Origin: Ensifer sesbaniae
GTDB lineage: Bacteria; Pseudomonadota; Alphaproteobacteria; Rhizobiales; Rhizobiaceae
Reading direction: 5' to 3'
NCBI RefSeq assembly: GCF_013283665.1
Contig: NZ_JABEKU010000001.1
Span: 868,001 to 932,000, forward strand
DNA length: 64,000 nt
Position 1 is the first letter of the stretch. Every line of letters begins with the position of its first letter. The position numbers and the translations under genes are program-made. Shown one piece after another: positions 7,971 to 19,193 of this stretch. Below the pieces are notes generated by a model. It did not search any database, was not told the DNA's origin, and worked only from the letters and a program-made list of their open reading frames with translations.

Positions 7971-9415
7971 GGGCTCTGGACGATAGCCTGCGCGGTCTGC
8001 CCCCGGCCCCGGCCGGCAAGGGCAATGGGCGTGCCGGCGGCAAGGAGCAGGTGGGTGGCGCCTTGGGCAGGGCCTTCGAGGATGCCGTGGCGAACGCTGG
8101 ACGGCAGAAGGCGAATGATCAGGCCAGCGCGGGCAACGGCTTCGGCGACACCGCCGCCGGCGATGACGCGGAGACCGGAGGCTTGATCGACAAGGACAAC
8201 ATTGCCAAGACCACCGGCCGGCACGGTGCAGCCACGCGCAGCATTGCCATCGGTCGCGACGAGCAGGCACTTGGCGAACACACGCCCCATGGTCGTTTTC
8301 CAACCGCTGAACGTGACGTCAGCGCAAGGCGCGTGGCGGGCAAGGCCGATCCGGCCAAGGCGAATGCTGATCCGATTGGTATGAGCAACGCGACCGTCCC
8401 GGACGAGCTCGCAGCGCGTATCGCGGACCTTGCGGACCGGCTGGCAAAGGCGCAGGCAAACGGCGAGGCGACGGCTGGGGCCGACGCAGACACGACAGAC
8501 GGCGAGGCCGGGGAAACCACGTCGACGCCGAAGACGGATATGGACGACCTGTTGACGCTGCTTGGCGGCGGCCAGGCAATCGGGCAGGCGCCCGGCGAAA
8601 CGGGCAGGACCGGCCGTCAGGCAGCGGGTGGTGCGGGAGAAGCTGCCGGCACGCATGTCGCGGGAACTGGCGAGCACGGCGCGAAGCCCGAAGCTGCGGC
8701 AGGCGAGGGCGAGCCGGATCGGCTCTTCCGTTTCGCCCGGGCCGACGGCAAGGGGCAGGCGGTAACCATGAGCCTTTCGAAGGATGGAGAGGCGGCGTTC
8801 GACGGCACCCGTTCGCAGGCTGCCAAGGCTGAGAACGTCACGGTGCTCGAGGCTCGACGCTATCTGGGCATCTCGATGAATCCGAACACGAGCGCCGTGG
8901 CGGACGCAATCGCAGGCGAAGCCGGCACCAGCGCCTTGCAGCCGAGCGCGGCACTCGGCCAGCCGGGCGCATGGACCCAGGCGGGCAAGACGCTGAACAC
9001 GTTGAAGATCCAGCTTCATCCGATCGAACTCGGTCTCGTCACCGCCACGCTGAAGCTCAAGGACGACGAATTGCAGGTCGAGCTGAAGGTCGAGACCGGC
9101 GAAGCGTTCAGACAGTTGTGCGACGACCAGAGCGAGATGGTGAAGGCCCTGCGCGCCCAGGGCTTCTCGGTCGATCAGGTCAATATCGTGTTCAATTCGG
9201 GCGGCGACACGTCGTCGGGCGGCGGCTCGCAGACCCAGGCCCAGGCCCAACCCGGGCAGCAGGGACGCGAGCGGGCCGACGGGAACGGTCAGGGGCGCCA
9301 GCAGCGACAGGAAGACGGCCAGGCTTCGATGGCGGAAAGGTGGGTTGGCAATGGCGGGACGGACGATGCGGCTGCCGGCACTGAGCGCTCTCGCGCTGGT
9401 CACGTCTACATGTAG
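7967..9415 (+). CDS. fliK: Flagellar hook-length control protein FliK (formerly MotD)
   Basis: 482 residues. The first 330 or so are Ala/Gly/Glu-rich and low-complexity, as usual for the molecular-ruler part of FliK. The C-terminal substrate-specificity domain is at about residues 335-412 (KIQLHPIELGLVTATLKLKDD in part, EAFRQLCDDQSEMVKALRAQ), with the Pro-x-E-L-G motif typical of FliK. A Gln-rich tail follows. In S. meliloti this gene was first called motD and later recognised as fliK. ATGA overlap with motC; the 3' end overlaps the lytic transglycosylase gene by 65 bases. Confidence 0.92.
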   Translation: MRALDDSLRGLPPAPAGKGNGRAGGKEQVGGALGRAFEDAVANAGRQKANDQASAGNGFGDTAAGDDAETGGLIDKDNIAKTTGRHGAATRSIAIGRDEQALGEHTPHGRFPTAERDVSARRVAGKADPAKANADPIGMSNATVPDELAARIADLADRLAKAQANGEATAGADADTTDGEAGETTSTPKTDMDDLLTLLGGGQAIGQAPGETGRTGRQAAGGAGEAAGTHVAGTGEHGAKPEAAAGEGEPDRLFRFARADGKGQAVTMSLSKDGEAAFDGTRSQAAKAENVTVLEARRYLGISMNPNTSAVADAIAGEAGTSALQPSAALGQPGAWTQAGKTLNTLKIQLHPIELGLVTATLKLKDDELQVELKVETGEAFRQLCDDQSEMVKALRAQGFSVDQVNIVFNSGGDTSSGGGSQTQAQAQPGQQGRERADGNGQGRQQRQEDGQASMAERWVGNGGTDDAAAGTERSRAGHVYM

Positions 9416-9917
9416 TGCCTTCGCCAACGCCGGCATCTGTGAACGCGAGATCGTCAGCGCGGCGGCGAAGTACGGCATCCCTGCCGGAATCCTCTACTCC
9501 GTCGGGTTGACCGAAACGGGCCGCAAAGGCTCCCTGCAGCCCTATGCTATGAACATCGAAGGCAAGGCCTATTTCGGCACCAGCGAACAGGATGTTCTCA
9601 CGCAGTTCGGCAATGCCCGTGCGCAGGGCGCCAAGCTCATCGATCTTGGCTGCATGCAGATCAACTACTACTTCCATGGCGAGCACTTCAGCTCGCCGCA
9701 GGAGATGCTTGACCCGCACAAGAATGTCGAATATGCCGCGCGCTTCCTGGCCAACCTGCACGCCAAGCATGAGACTTGGACCATGGCTGTTGCTCGCTAC
9801 CATGCGGGTCCGAACAACGATCCGGCGCAGAAGAAATACGTCTGTCGGGTGATCGCGAATCTCGTCGCGACGGGCTACGGAAAGTGGACGCCGAACGCCA
9901 CTCAGTTCTGCCAATAA
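9351..9917 (+). CDS. Secreted lytic transglycosylase-like protein (SLT domain)
   Basis: 188 residues from ATG 9351, chosen because GGAAAGG lies 10 bases upstream; a TTG at 9345 would add two residues. An N-terminal signal peptide (LPALSALALVTSTCSAFANA) is followed by an SLT domain: likely catalytic Glu in SVGLTETGRKGS, the structural LGCMQIN motif, and ARYHAGPNND. It should cleave peptidoglycan in the periplasm. Lying inside the flagellar operon and overlapping fliK, it probably opens the wall for the rod or stator; the FlgJ of this window has no muramidase domain. Two Cys pairs in the mature part suggest disulphides. Confidence 0.85.
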   Translation: MAGRTMRLPALSALALVTSTCSAFANAGICEREIVSAAAKYGIPAGILYSVGLTETGRKGSLQPYAMNIEGKAYFGTSEQDVLTQFGNARAQGAKLIDLGCMQINYYFHGEHFSSPQEMLDPHKNVEYAARFLANLHAKHETWTMAVARYHAGPNNDPAQKKYVCRVIANLVATGYGKWTPNATQFCQ

Positions 9918-10187
9918 GCAACCTTTGATTGTATTCTTGATGCCAATGCCGCATTGTGGCGACAATGCGTGGACAATGTGGCGGCAAGTGGATTTGTCGT
10001 GGTCCGTTAACTTTTCCACATCATTTTAGTGCCAACATTGGCGGGGTGCTACTAGATATAGATCAAATCGGCAAAACATGGTTAATCAATTATTAATTCC
10101 ACCCAGTAACTTCCTCTAGTTGTTCATGAATCCCTCGATTCGTACCTCTCGATCAGTGCGGTGCCATACTGATTCGGAGGCGGACGA
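9918..10187 (+). promoter_or_regulatory. Upstream region of rem with an inverted repeat
   Basis: Gene-free. It has an inverted repeat CATTGT (9952-9957) GGCG ACAATG (9962-9967), followed by a second ACAATGTGGCG (about 9973-9983). The later part is AT-rich (10041-10120) and should hold the rem promoter. In S. meliloti rem is switched on by the LuxR-type activators VisN/VisR, so the repeat is a candidate activator site; that link is inference. Confidence 0.4.
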
Positions 10188-10859
10188 ATGATCGTAGTGG
10201 TTGATGAAAGAGAGCTCGTTAAGGACGGCTATACGTCGCTCTTCGGGCGTGAAGGAATTCCCTCGACGGGTTTCGACCCCAGGGAGTTTGGCGAGTGGGT
10301 AAATGCGGCGGCTGATTCGGATATCGATGCCGTCGAGGCGTTCCTCATCGGTCAGGGCGACGCCACCTTCACCTTGCCTCGCGCCATCCGCGATCGCTCC
10401 ATGGCTCCGGTCATCGCCGTCAGCGACACCCCCTCGCTCGAAAACACGCTTGCGCTCTTCGATTGCGGCGTCGATGACGTCGTGCGCAAGCCGGTTCACC
10501 CCCGTGAAATTCTTGCTCGCGTCGCTGCGATCCGCCGGCGCCTGAAGGCAATCACCAACTACACCGACATCGGTCCGATCCGTGTTTTTGCCGACGGCCG
10601 TGATCCGGAGATCAACGGTGAAGTCTTCGCTTTGCCCCGCCGCGAACGGCGCATTCTCGAATATTTGGTCGCGAACCGCGGCCGCCGCGTATCCAAATCG
10701 CAGATCTTCAACGCGATCTACGGGATCTTCGACGAGGACGTGGAAGAGAACGTCGTCGAGAGTCACATCAGCAAGCTGCGCAAGAAACTGCGCAAGAAGC
10801 TCGGTTTCGACCCGATCGATTCCAAGCGTTTCCTTGGCTACTGCATCGATTGGAATTGA
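10188..10859 (+). CDS. rem: Flagellar class regulator Rem (OmpR-family)
   Basis: 223 residues. N-terminal receiver-like domain (1-120) and C-terminal winged-helix DNA-binding domain (about 130-223, [28 protein letters not shown]). In S. meliloti Rem activates the late flagellar genes in exponential growth, under VisNR. The receiver keeps Asp6/Glu7 and the switch Lys (VRKPVHP) but where the phospho-accepting Asp should be the sequence reads DAVEAFLIG, with Phe52 at the aligned position, so it probably works without phosphorylation. No histidine kinase is nearby. The gene stands before flgE, the start of the hook-junction genes. Confidence 0.93.
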   Translation: MIVVVDERELVKDGYTSLFGREGIPSTGFDPREFGEWVNAAADSDIDAVEAFLIGQGDATFTLPRAIRDRSMAPVIAVSDTPSLENTLALFDCGVDDVVRKPVHPREILARVAAIRRRLKAITNYTDIGPIRVFADGRDPEINGEVFALPRRERRILEYLVANRGRRVSKSQIFNAIYGIFDEDVEENVVESHISKLRKKLRKKLGFDPIDSKRFLGYCIDWN

Positions 10860-10950
10860 GCGCCGTGCCGGAGAGCGGGCGCCGAGCCAAGACAGGTTCA
10901 CGCAAGGCCCGCTTCCTAGTGTCGCCGCAACGAGGAAATGAGGATCCGAT

Positions 10951-12183
10951 ATGAGTCTCTATGGCAGCATGAGAACGGGCGTGTCCGGTATGAACGCCCA
11001 GTCCAACCGTCTGGGCACCGTTGCCGAAAACATCGCGAATGCGAACACGACGGGCTACAAGCGCGCCTCCACCGAGTTTTCGTCGATGATCCTGCCTTCG
11101 GGCGGCGGCAACTACAATTCCGGCGGCGTCGAGACGCAGGTGCGCTACAGCATCTCGCAGCAGGGCGGCACGAGCTACACGACCTCGGCAAGTGACCTCG
11201 CCATCAATGGCGGCGGCTTTTTCATCGTCCAGGGCAGTGGCGGCCAGAATTTCCTCACGCGTGCCGGCTCCTTCGTGCCGGACAAGGACGGCAACCTCGT
11301 CAACACCGCCGGCTACAAGCTGATGGGTTACGAATACAAGGCCGGCGCCGACCCGACGGTCGTCGTCAACGGCTTCGATGGCTTGACCGAAGTCAAGCTC
11401 AAGGACGAAGGCCTGGTCGCCTCCGGCTCGACCAAGGGCGCGATGGAAGCAAACCTTCCGTCGGGCGCGGCGGTCGGCGATGAATCGAAAACGTCGCTCG
11501 TCGTCTATGACAGTCAGGGCAACACCCGCATCCTCGATTTCGTCTACAAGAAGACCGGTGTGAACGCCTGGTCGCTCGAAGTCCGTGACCGCGACACCTA
11601 TTCGGCAGGTCCTCCGGTAGCCGGTGTGCTCGGCACGCAGACCATGACCTTCGATGCGGCCGGCAAGCGCATTTCGGCAACGCCTGCGACGCTGACGACG
11701 ACCGCTATCACGGGTCTTCCTGGCACGGGCGCCGACCTGAACGCCCTGACGATCGACACGACGAAGACGACCCAGCTCGGCGGCGACTTCACCAGCAGCG
11801 GCGGCGGCATCGACGGCAGCAAGCCGAGCAAGATGTCGGGCTTCGAGATCGACAAGGACGGCATCGTCTACGTCAAGTACGGCGACGGCAACCTGATTCC
11901 GAAGTTCCGTATCGCGCTTGCGACCGTGCAGAGCCCGGACAAACTCCTGCCGGAGTCGGGCAATGTCTACTCGCAGGGCACCGATTCCGGCGTCATCGTC
12001 ACCGGTTTTGCCGGCTCCGGCGCCTTCGGCAGCATCCAGTCCAAGGCGCTCGAAAACTCCAACGTCGACATCGCCAACGAACTGACCTCGATGATCGAGG
12101 CGCAGCGCAACTACACGGCAAACTCCAAGGTATTCCAGACCGCCTCGGACCTGCTTGACGTGCTGGTCAACCTGAAACGGTAA
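10951..12183 (+). CDS. flgE: Flagellar hook protein FlgE
   Basis: 410 residues. The N-terminal rod/hook signature (MSLYGSMRTGVSGMNAQSNR, NIANANTTGYK) and C-terminal helix (SNVDIANELTSMIEAQRNYT) of the FlgE/FlgF/FlgG family are both present, with the FlgE-type D1/D2 insert between them. It polymerises to the hook and is exported through the FlhA/FliR gate. A GAGGA ribosome-binding site precedes the ATG. Preceded by rem (91-base gap) and followed by flgK after 23 bases; probably first gene of a long operon running to fliR or beyond. Confidence 0.96.
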   Translation: MSLYGSMRTGVSGMNAQSNRLGTVAENIANANTTGYKRASTEFSSMILPSGGGNYNSGGVETQVRYSISQQGGTSYTTSASDLAINGGGFFIVQGSGGQNFLTRAGSFVPDKDGNLVNTAGYKLMGYEYKAGADPTVVVNGFDGLTEVKLKDEGLVASGSTKGAMEANLPSGAAVGDESKTSLVVYDSQGNTRILDFVYKKTGVNAWSLEVRDRDTYSAGPPVAGVLGTQTMTFDAAGKRISATPATLTTTAITGLPGTGADLNALTIDTTKTTQLGGDFTSSGGGIDGSKPSKMSGFEIDKDGIVYVKYGDGNLIPKFRIALATVQSPDKLLPESGNVYSQGTDSGVIVTGFAGSGAFGSIQSKALENSNVDIANELTSMIEAQRNYTANSKVFQTASDLLDVLVNLKR

Positions 12184-12206
12184 TTGAAAGAGATACGGTC
12201 CGCGTC

Positions 12207-13655
12207 ATGTCGCTGTCCTCCGCAATATCCATCGCACAGCAGGCCTTCAGCAACACGGCGCAGCAGACCGCGATCGTGTCGAAGAACATCGCGAATGCGG
12301 GCAATGCGGATTATTCGCGTCGTCTCGCCCTCTTGGGCAGCACGCCGAACGGGGCGCAGGTCGTATCCATTTACCGGGCCCAGAACGAGGCCCTGCTCAA
12401 GCAGAGCATCGCCAGCATTGGCGAAGCCTCGGGCCAGGCCCGGCTTCGCGATGGGCTGGAACTCCTGAAGTCGGCGCTCGGCGGCAACGACTACGAGACT
12501 GCGCCGTCCAAGCTGCTCTCCGATTTCCGCAACAGCCTGCAGACCTTTGCCGCGACGCCGGGGAACAAGACGATCGCCGCCACGGCGGTCTCCGACGCGC
12601 AGGATCTCGCCGACTCGCTCAACAAGACCTCCACCACGGTGCAGGATCTGCGCAAGGATGCCGACAAGGAGATCGCGATTGAAGTCGACAAGCTGAATAG
12701 CTTGCTGGCGGATTTCGAGAAGGCCAACAACGCCGTCAAGTCGGCGAGGGCCCAAGGCGGTGACGCCAGCGACGCGCTCGACCAGCGCGACAAGATCCTG
12801 AAGCAGGTGTCGGAGATCATCGGCATCTCCACCGTCACGCGCGGCAACAACGACACGGTGATCTTCACCACCGACGGCACGGTGCTTTTCGAGAACATTC
12901 CGCGTCAGGTCACGTTCGCTCCGACCACGACCTATGACGCCACCGTCACCGGAAACAAGATTTTCGTCGACGGGGTGCCGATCGCAGCCGGAAGCGGCGC
13001 CGATACCACCGCCAAAGGCAAGCTCGCAAGCTTGGTGCAGTTGCGCGACGACATCGCGCCGAAGTTTCAGTCGCAGCTGGACGAAATCGCGCGCGGCCTG
13101 GTGGAGCTCTTCAAGGAAGGCAATCCGCCGGCGATAGCCTATCAGCCCGGCCTGTTCACCTGGGGCAGCGCCGGCATTCCGGCCGCGGGCACCGTCGTCC
13201 CCGGACTGGCGTCGAAGATCACCGTCAACGCCATGGCAAAGGCGAACCCGCTGCTGCTGCGTGACGGCGGCTTCAACGGTGTGGTCTCGAACCCGGGCGG
13301 CGCCGCAAACCCGAGCCCCGGCTATACCGATCTGCTCGATGGGTTCATCAACAAGATGGGCGAGAACATGTCGTTCGACCCGTCCACCGGCCTCGACAGC
13401 AACAGCAGCCTTTTGAACTTCGCGACCGGCTCGGTAGGCTGGCTCGAGCAGACGCGCAAGACCGCCTCGACCGCGGACGACAACAAGCAGGCAATGCTGG
13501 CCCGCACCCAGGAAGCACTCAGCAAAGAGACGGGGGTCAGCATCGACGAAGAGCTGTCGCTGCTGCTCGATCTCGAACAGTCATACAAAGCATCGGCCAA
13601 GCTGGTCAGCACAGTGGATGCCATGATGGCAGCCCTTATGGAAGCCGTGAGGTAA
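12207..13655 (+). CDS. flgK: Hook-filament junction protein FlgK (HAP1)
   Basis: 482 residues. N terminus with the FlgK/FlgE-like SKNIANAGNADYSRR motif, long D2/D3 middle, C-terminal helix SIDEELSLLLDLEQSYKAS with the conserved Leu/Glu-Gln-x-Tyr pattern of HAP1. Builds the first junction ring on top of the hook. Shorter than the enteric protein (about 547). 2-base gap to flgL, so translation is coupled. Confidence 0.95.
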   Translation: MSLSSAISIAQQAFSNTAQQTAIVSKNIANAGNADYSRRLALLGSTPNGAQVVSIYRAQNEALLKQSIASIGEASGQARLRDGLELLKSALGGNDYETAPSKLLSDFRNSLQTFAATPGNKTIAATAVSDAQDLADSLNKTSTTVQDLRKDADKEIAIEVDKLNSLLADFEKANNAVKSARAQGGDASDALDQRDKILKQVSEIIGISTVTRGNNDTVIFTTDGTVLFENIPRQVTFAPTTTYDATVTGNKIFVDGVPIAAGSGADTTAKGKLASLVQLRDDIAPKFQSQLDEIARGLVELFKEGNPPAIAYQPGLFTWGSAGIPAAGTVVPGLASKITVNAMAKANPLLLRDGGFNGVVSNPGGAANPSPGYTDLLDGFINKMGENMSFDPSTGLDSNSSLLNFATGSVGWLEQTRKTASTADDNKQAMLARTQEALSKETGVSIDEELSLLLDLEQSYKASAKLVSTVDAMMAALMEAVR

Positions 13656-13657
13656 TC

Positions 13658-14716
13658 ATGAAGACGTCCTACGTTTCTAATCTGGCGATCCAGAGCGCTA
13701 TGCGCCTGACGATCCAGCAGAATCAGTCGGAGCTGCTCAAACTCACCCAGGAGCAGACCACCGGACGCCATTATGACGTTGGCCTGGCGCTTGGCGCGAC
13801 GGCGTCGCGCTCGCTCAACCTACAGCGCGAACTGGACCGGCTGAACTCGATGAAGACCACGAACTCGGTGGTGACCCAGCGCCTCTCCGGTTCGCAGGGT
13901 GCGCTCGAGACCATGGCGAAGGCCGCGGAAAAGGTGCGCGACACGCTCGTCACCTACAAGGGCAACGATGCTGCCAGCCAGTTGAAGATCCAGAAGACCG
14001 AGATCATGGGCGCGCTGCAGACCTTTACCGCTGCCGCCAATACGTCCTTCAACGGCGAGTTCCTGTTCTCGGGCATCAACACCGATGCCAAGCCGGTTGC
14101 CGACTACAGCACGACACCGCCGTCGGCCGCCAAGACGGCTTTCGACAACGCCCTCTCGAGCTTCATGGCCGCCCAGGTTCCGCCCCTGACCGGCATGGAC
14201 CAGTTCTCCGTCACGCAGATGCAGGACTTCATCAAGAACACGGTCGAACCGATGTTTACCGGACCGGGCTGGGATGCCAACTGGTCCGACGCTTCGAACC
14301 AGAACATGACGAGCCGGATCAGCGCCAGCGAAGTCGTCGAAAGCTCGACCAACGCCAATACCAGCGGCTTCCGGATGTTCGCGCTGGCAAGCGTGATCTC
14401 CGCCGAACTGATGGACCAGAATGTAACGCCCGAGGTGCGCGCGGCCATCGGCGTCGCCGCGCTCGACTATGCGGAGCAGGGCATCGCCGGCCTGAACGCC
14501 GAGCGTAGCTCGCTTGGTATCTCCGAGGCGCGTGTCAAGAAGGCGAACACCTCCATCGAAGCGCAGCTCAAGCTCGTCAACACGCATGTCGCCGACATCG
14601 AGGGCGTCGATCCGATCGAGACATCGACCCGGATCAACACGCTGAAGGTGCAGTTGGAAACGTCCTATACACTAACGTCGCGACTGCAGCAGATGAGCTT
14701 GCTTAATTTCCTCTAA
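13658..14716 (+). CDS. flgL: Hook-filament junction protein FlgL (HAP3)
   Basis: 352 residues. Flagellin-like N-terminal helix (MKTSYVSNLAIQSAMR, LTQEQTTGRHYD) and C-terminal coiled coil (SLGISEARVKKAN, LQQMSLLNFL). It forms the second junction zone between FlgK and the flagellin filament. Immediately follows flgK, with flaF 34 bases downstream. Confidence 0.94.
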   Translation: MKTSYVSNLAIQSAMRLTIQQNQSELLKLTQEQTTGRHYDVGLALGATASRSLNLQRELDRLNSMKTTNSVVTQRLSGSQGALETMAKAAEKVRDTLVTYKGNDAASQLKIQKTEIMGALQTFTAAANTSFNGEFLFSGINTDAKPVADYSTTPPSAAKTAFDNALSSFMAAQVPPLTGMDQFSVTQMQDFIKNTVEPMFTGPGWDANWSDASNQNMTSRISASEVVESSTNANTSGFRMFALASVISAELMDQNVTPEVRAAIGVAALDYAEQGIAGLNAERSSLGISEARVKKANTSIEAQLKLVNTHVADIEGVDPIETSTRINTLKVQLETSYTLTSRLQQMSLLNFL

Positions 14717-14750
14717 TATGGGGAACCGGACAAACATGAAGGATGTCTGA

Positions 14751-15945
<1,195 letters not shown>

Positions 15946-15952
15946 CACATCC

Positions 15953-16219
15953 ATGAATGAGGCGGATGCCCTCGATATCGTACAGGCCGCGATCTGGACC
16001 GTGATCGTGGCCTCGGGCCCCGCCGTTCTCGCCGCCATGATCGTCGGCGTCGTCATCGCCTTCATTCAGGCGTTGACCCAGGTCCAGGAAATGACCCTTA
16101 CCTTCGTCCCGAAGATCCTTGCGGTCATGATTACCGTCGCGGTGTCCGCACCCTTCATCGGCGCCCAGATCTCCATCTTCACCGATATCATCTTCTCCCG
16201 CATCCAGTCCGGCTTCTGA
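15953..16219 (+). CDS. fliQ: Flagellar export gate protein FliQ
   Basis: 88 residues with two transmembrane helices (about 12-38 and 48-75), the FliQ/SctS pattern GVVIAFIQALTQVQEMTL. Part of the FliPQR gate of the flagellar type III export apparatus. 7 bases after flgD and 134 bases before flhA. Confidence 0.95.
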   Translation: MNEADALDIVQAAIWTVIVASGPAVLAAMIVGVVIAFIQALTQVQEMTLTFVPKILAVMITVAVSAPFIGAQISIFTDIIFSRIQSGF

Positions 16220-16353
16220 CCGTGCAAGGCGCGAGGCGATCCCAACATCTCGCCCCGTGAAACCCTCGCGCAAGCTTGGGCCGTTATCTCCGTTCCCATA
16301 GTGGGGCAGCGCGTGTGAATGCTGCCTTGTTCTCATGATGAGACGGACGAGAC

Positions 16354-18441
16354 ATGGCACAACAGGCAGCGCTGATCATCCCGAAAGTGGCACCGAAGGG
16401 CCGGGACGTCGGCTTCGCGCTCGGGATCGTGGCGATCCTGTCGATCCTCTTCCTGCCGATCCCGACCTTCATGATCGACCTGGGGCTGGCCTTCTCGATT
16501 GCCTTTTCCGTGCTGATCCTGATGGTGGCGCTGTGGATTCAGCGCCCGCTCGAATTCTCGTCCTTTCCGACGATCCTGCTGATCTCGACCATGGTGCGGC
16601 TGGCGCTGAACATCGCCACGACCCGCGTGATTCTTTCGCACGGTCATGAAGGGCACGGTGCTGCCGGCGGCGTCATTTCCGGCTTTGCCAGCCTCGTCAT
16701 GTCCGGCGACTTCGTCATCGGTCTGATCGTCTTCCTGATCCTCATCACCGTGAATTTCATCGTCATCACCAAGGGTGCGACGCGTATCGCCGAAGTCGGC
16801 GCGCGCTTCACCCTCGATGCGATCCCCGGCAAGCAGATGTCGATCGACGCCGACCTCTCGGCAGGCCTGATCGACGAGAAGGAAGCGCAGCGCCGCCGCC
16901 GCGAGCTGGAGGAGGAGAGTTCCTTTTACGGCGCGATGGACGGTGCCTCGAAATTCGTGCGCGGTGACGCGATCGCCGGCCTCATCATCACGGCGATCAA
17001 CATCTTCGGCGGCATCATCATCGGTTATCTCCGCCACGGCATGCCGATCGGCGAAGCGGCCGACGTCTTCGTCAAGCTGTCTGTCGGTGACGGTCTCGTC
17101 TCGCAGATCCCCGCCCTGATCGTATCGCTCGCCGCCGGCCTGCTCGTTTCGCGCGGCGGCACGGCCGGCTCGACCGATCAGGCGGTCGTCGGCCAGCTCG
17201 GCGGTTATCCGCGCGCGCTGATGGTTGCCTCCGGCCTCATCATTCTCCTGTCCGTCGTTCCCGGCCTGCCTTTCCTGCCTTTCGCCGTGCTCGGCGGCGG
17301 CATGGCGTTCCTGAGCTGGCTCGTACCGCGCCAGATGGAAGCGGCGAACGCTGCCCGCCGTGCCGAGGAGGCCGCCAAAGCGCAGCAGACCAAGCAAGGT
17401 GAGGCGGATTCCGTCAAATCGGTGCTGAAGACCGCCGAGATCGAACTTCTTCTCGGCAAGCAGGTCTCGACCCGCCTGCTCGGCGCGCACCAGGAGCTGG
17501 CCTTCCGCGTCGGCAAGATGCGTCGCAAATTCGCCGGGCAGTACGGCCTCGTCATTCCGGAGATCAAGGTTTCCGACGACATCAGCATTCCGGACAAGGC
17601 TTACCATATCCGTATCCACGGCACGACGATCGCGTCGAATACCGTGCGCGTCGGCGAAGTGCTTGTGGTGACCGGCGGCGGCCGCCGGCCGAGCGTGCCG
17701 GGCGACGAGATCCGCGAACCCGCCTTCGGCATGCCGGCGGTCTCGATCCTCGAAACCTTCACCGAAGACTTGAAGCGCGAGGGCTTCCATCCGATCGACA
17801 ACGTCTCGGTTGTGCTGACGCATTTGAGCGAAGTCATCCGCAACAACCTGCCGCACCTGCTTTCCTACAAGGACGTGAAGGTGCTGATCGAGCGTCTCGA
17901 TCCGGAATACCGCAAGCTTGCCGACGAAATCTGCACTTCGCACATGTCCTATTCCGGCCTTCAGGCCGTGTTGAAGCTGCTGCTTGCCGAGCGCGTCTCG
18001 ATCCGCAACCTGCACCTGATCCTCGAAGCCGTCGCCGAGCTTGCGCCGCATGTGCGCAAGACCGAGCAGATCGTCGAGCACGTGCGCGTGCGCATGTCGC
18101 AGCAGCTCTGCGGCGATCTTGCCGACAACGGCGTGCTGCGCGTGCTCAGGCTCGGCAACAAGTGGGACATGGTCTTCCACCAGGCACTGAAGCGCGACGC
18201 CAAGGGCGAAGTCGTCGAGTTCGACATCGACCCGCGCCATCTGGAAGAGTTCAGCGAACAGGCGACCAAAGTTATCCGTGAACATCTCGATCGCGGCATG
18301 CCCTTCGTACTGGTAAGTTCGCCCGAATCCCGCTCTTATGTTCGCATGATCATCGAGCGTCTCTTTGCCACTTTGCCCGTGCTCTCGCATGTCGAGCTTG
18401 CCAAGGGCCTCGAGATCAAGATCATCGGCTCGATTTCATGA
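16354..18441 (+). CDS. flhA: Flagellar export gate protein FlhA
   Basis: 695 residues. Eight predicted transmembrane helices in the first about 320 residues, including the FHIPEP-family signature around [20 protein letters not shown] (residues about 70-90) and the charged cytoplasmic loop ([15 protein letters not shown]). The C-terminal cytoplasmic domain (about 350-695) docks chaperone-substrate complexes. Ion-conducting core of the flagellar secretion system. The TGA overlaps the fliR ATG. Confidence 0.97.
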   Translation: MAQQAALIIPKVAPKGRDVGFALGIVAILSILFLPIPTFMIDLGLAFSIAFSVLILMVALWIQRPLEFSSFPTILLISTMVRLALNIATTRVILSHGHEGHGAAGGVISGFASLVMSGDFVIGLIVFLILITVNFIVITKGATRIAEVGARFTLDAIPGKQMSIDADLSAGLIDEKEAQRRRRELEEESSFYGAMDGASKFVRGDAIAGLIITAINIFGGIIIGYLRHGMPIGEAADVFVKLSVGDGLVSQIPALIVSLAAGLLVSRGGTAGSTDQAVVGQLGGYPRALMVASGLIILLSVVPGLPFLPFAVLGGGMAFLSWLVPRQMEAANAARRAEEAAKAQQTKQGEADSVKSVLKTAEIELLLGKQVSTRLLGAHQELAFRVGKMRRKFAGQYGLVIPEIKVSDDISIPDKAYHIRIHGTTIASNTVRVGEVLVVTGGGRRPSVPGDEIREPAFGMPAVSILETFTEDLKREGFHPIDNVSVVLTHLSEVIRNNLPHLLSYKDVKVLIERLDPEYRKLADEICTSHMSYSGLQAVLKLLLAERVSIRNLHLILEAVAELAPHVRKTEQIVEHVRVRMSQQLCGDLADNGVLRVLRLGNKWDMVFHQALKRDAKGEVVEFDIDPRHLEEFSEQATKVIREHLDRGMPFVLVSSPESRSYVRMIIERLFATLPVLSHVELAKGLEIKIIGSIS

Positions 18442-19190
18442 TCACCGACCCGGAGGGCACGGTGCTGGCGCTGTTCGCGGCCTTCTGCCGGATCGGCGGC
18501 TGCATCATGATCATGCCCGGGTTTTCTTCTGCCCGTATTCCGATGCAGGTCCGGCTGTTCATCGCGGTTGCCGTGTCCATGGCGATCCTTCCGGTCATGT
18601 GGACGGACATCTATCCGCAGGTGACCGGCAAGGGACACACCTATATCTACCTGATCGCCGCGGAGACGGCCGTCGGCGCCGTCATGGGGCTCGTTGCGCG
18701 CTATTACGTGCTCGGGCTGCAGTTCGCCGGCACGGCGATCACCATGTTGATGGGTTTCAGTCCGCCGCCCTCGTCGGACGTGATCGAGGACACGCCCGAG
18801 AACCAGTTGACCAGCCTCATCAGTTTCGCCGGGCTGATGGTGCTCTTCATGCTCGATTTCCATCACGTGATGATCGAAGCGATCGTGCAATCCTATCGCG
18901 CCATGCCGATCGGCACCGCCTTCGATCCGCAGGGCGTGCTGATCACGCTCACGGATTCTCTGGCGCAGACCTTCATGATCATGTTGAGGCTCGCGAGCCC
19001 CTTCGTCATCTACGGTCTGCTCTTCAACGTGGCGATCGGCATGGTGAACAAGCTTGCGCCGCAGATCCCGATCTACTTCATCTCGCAGCCCTATCTGATC
19101 ATGGGTGGCCTGTTCCTGCTCTACCTCGGCATCGCCGCGATGCTGCGCCTGTTCGGCGACGGTTTCGCGCCGGTGATGCAGGGAGGATAG
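18438..19190 (+). CDS. fliR: Flagellar export gate protein FliR
   Basis: 250 residues, mostly hydrophobic, six predicted membrane segments, with the FliR/SctT pattern ([36 protein letters not shown]). Completes the FliPQR gate with FliQ; fliP is expected upstream of the flagellins, outside the window. ATGA overlap with flhA; next gene starts 3 bases later. Confidence 0.95.
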   Translation: MITDPEGTVLALFAAFCRIGGCIMIMPGFSSARIPMQVRLFIAVAVSMAILPVMWTDIYPQVTGKGHTYIYLIAAETAVGAVMGLVARYYVLGLQFAGTAITMLMGFSPPPSSDVIEDTPENQLTSLISFAGLMVLFMLDFHHVMIEAIVQSYRAMPIGTAFDPQGVLITLTDSLAQTFMIMLRLASPFVIYGLLFNVAIGMVNKLAPQIPIYFISQPYLIMGGLFLLYLGIAAMLRLFGDGFAPVMQGG

Positions 19191-19193
19191 CGA

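Noticed and set aside
16333-18390. 685-codon minus-strand frame opposite flhA
   Set aside because: Antisense shadow of flhA; Asp/Arg/His-rich translation with no fold and no RBS.
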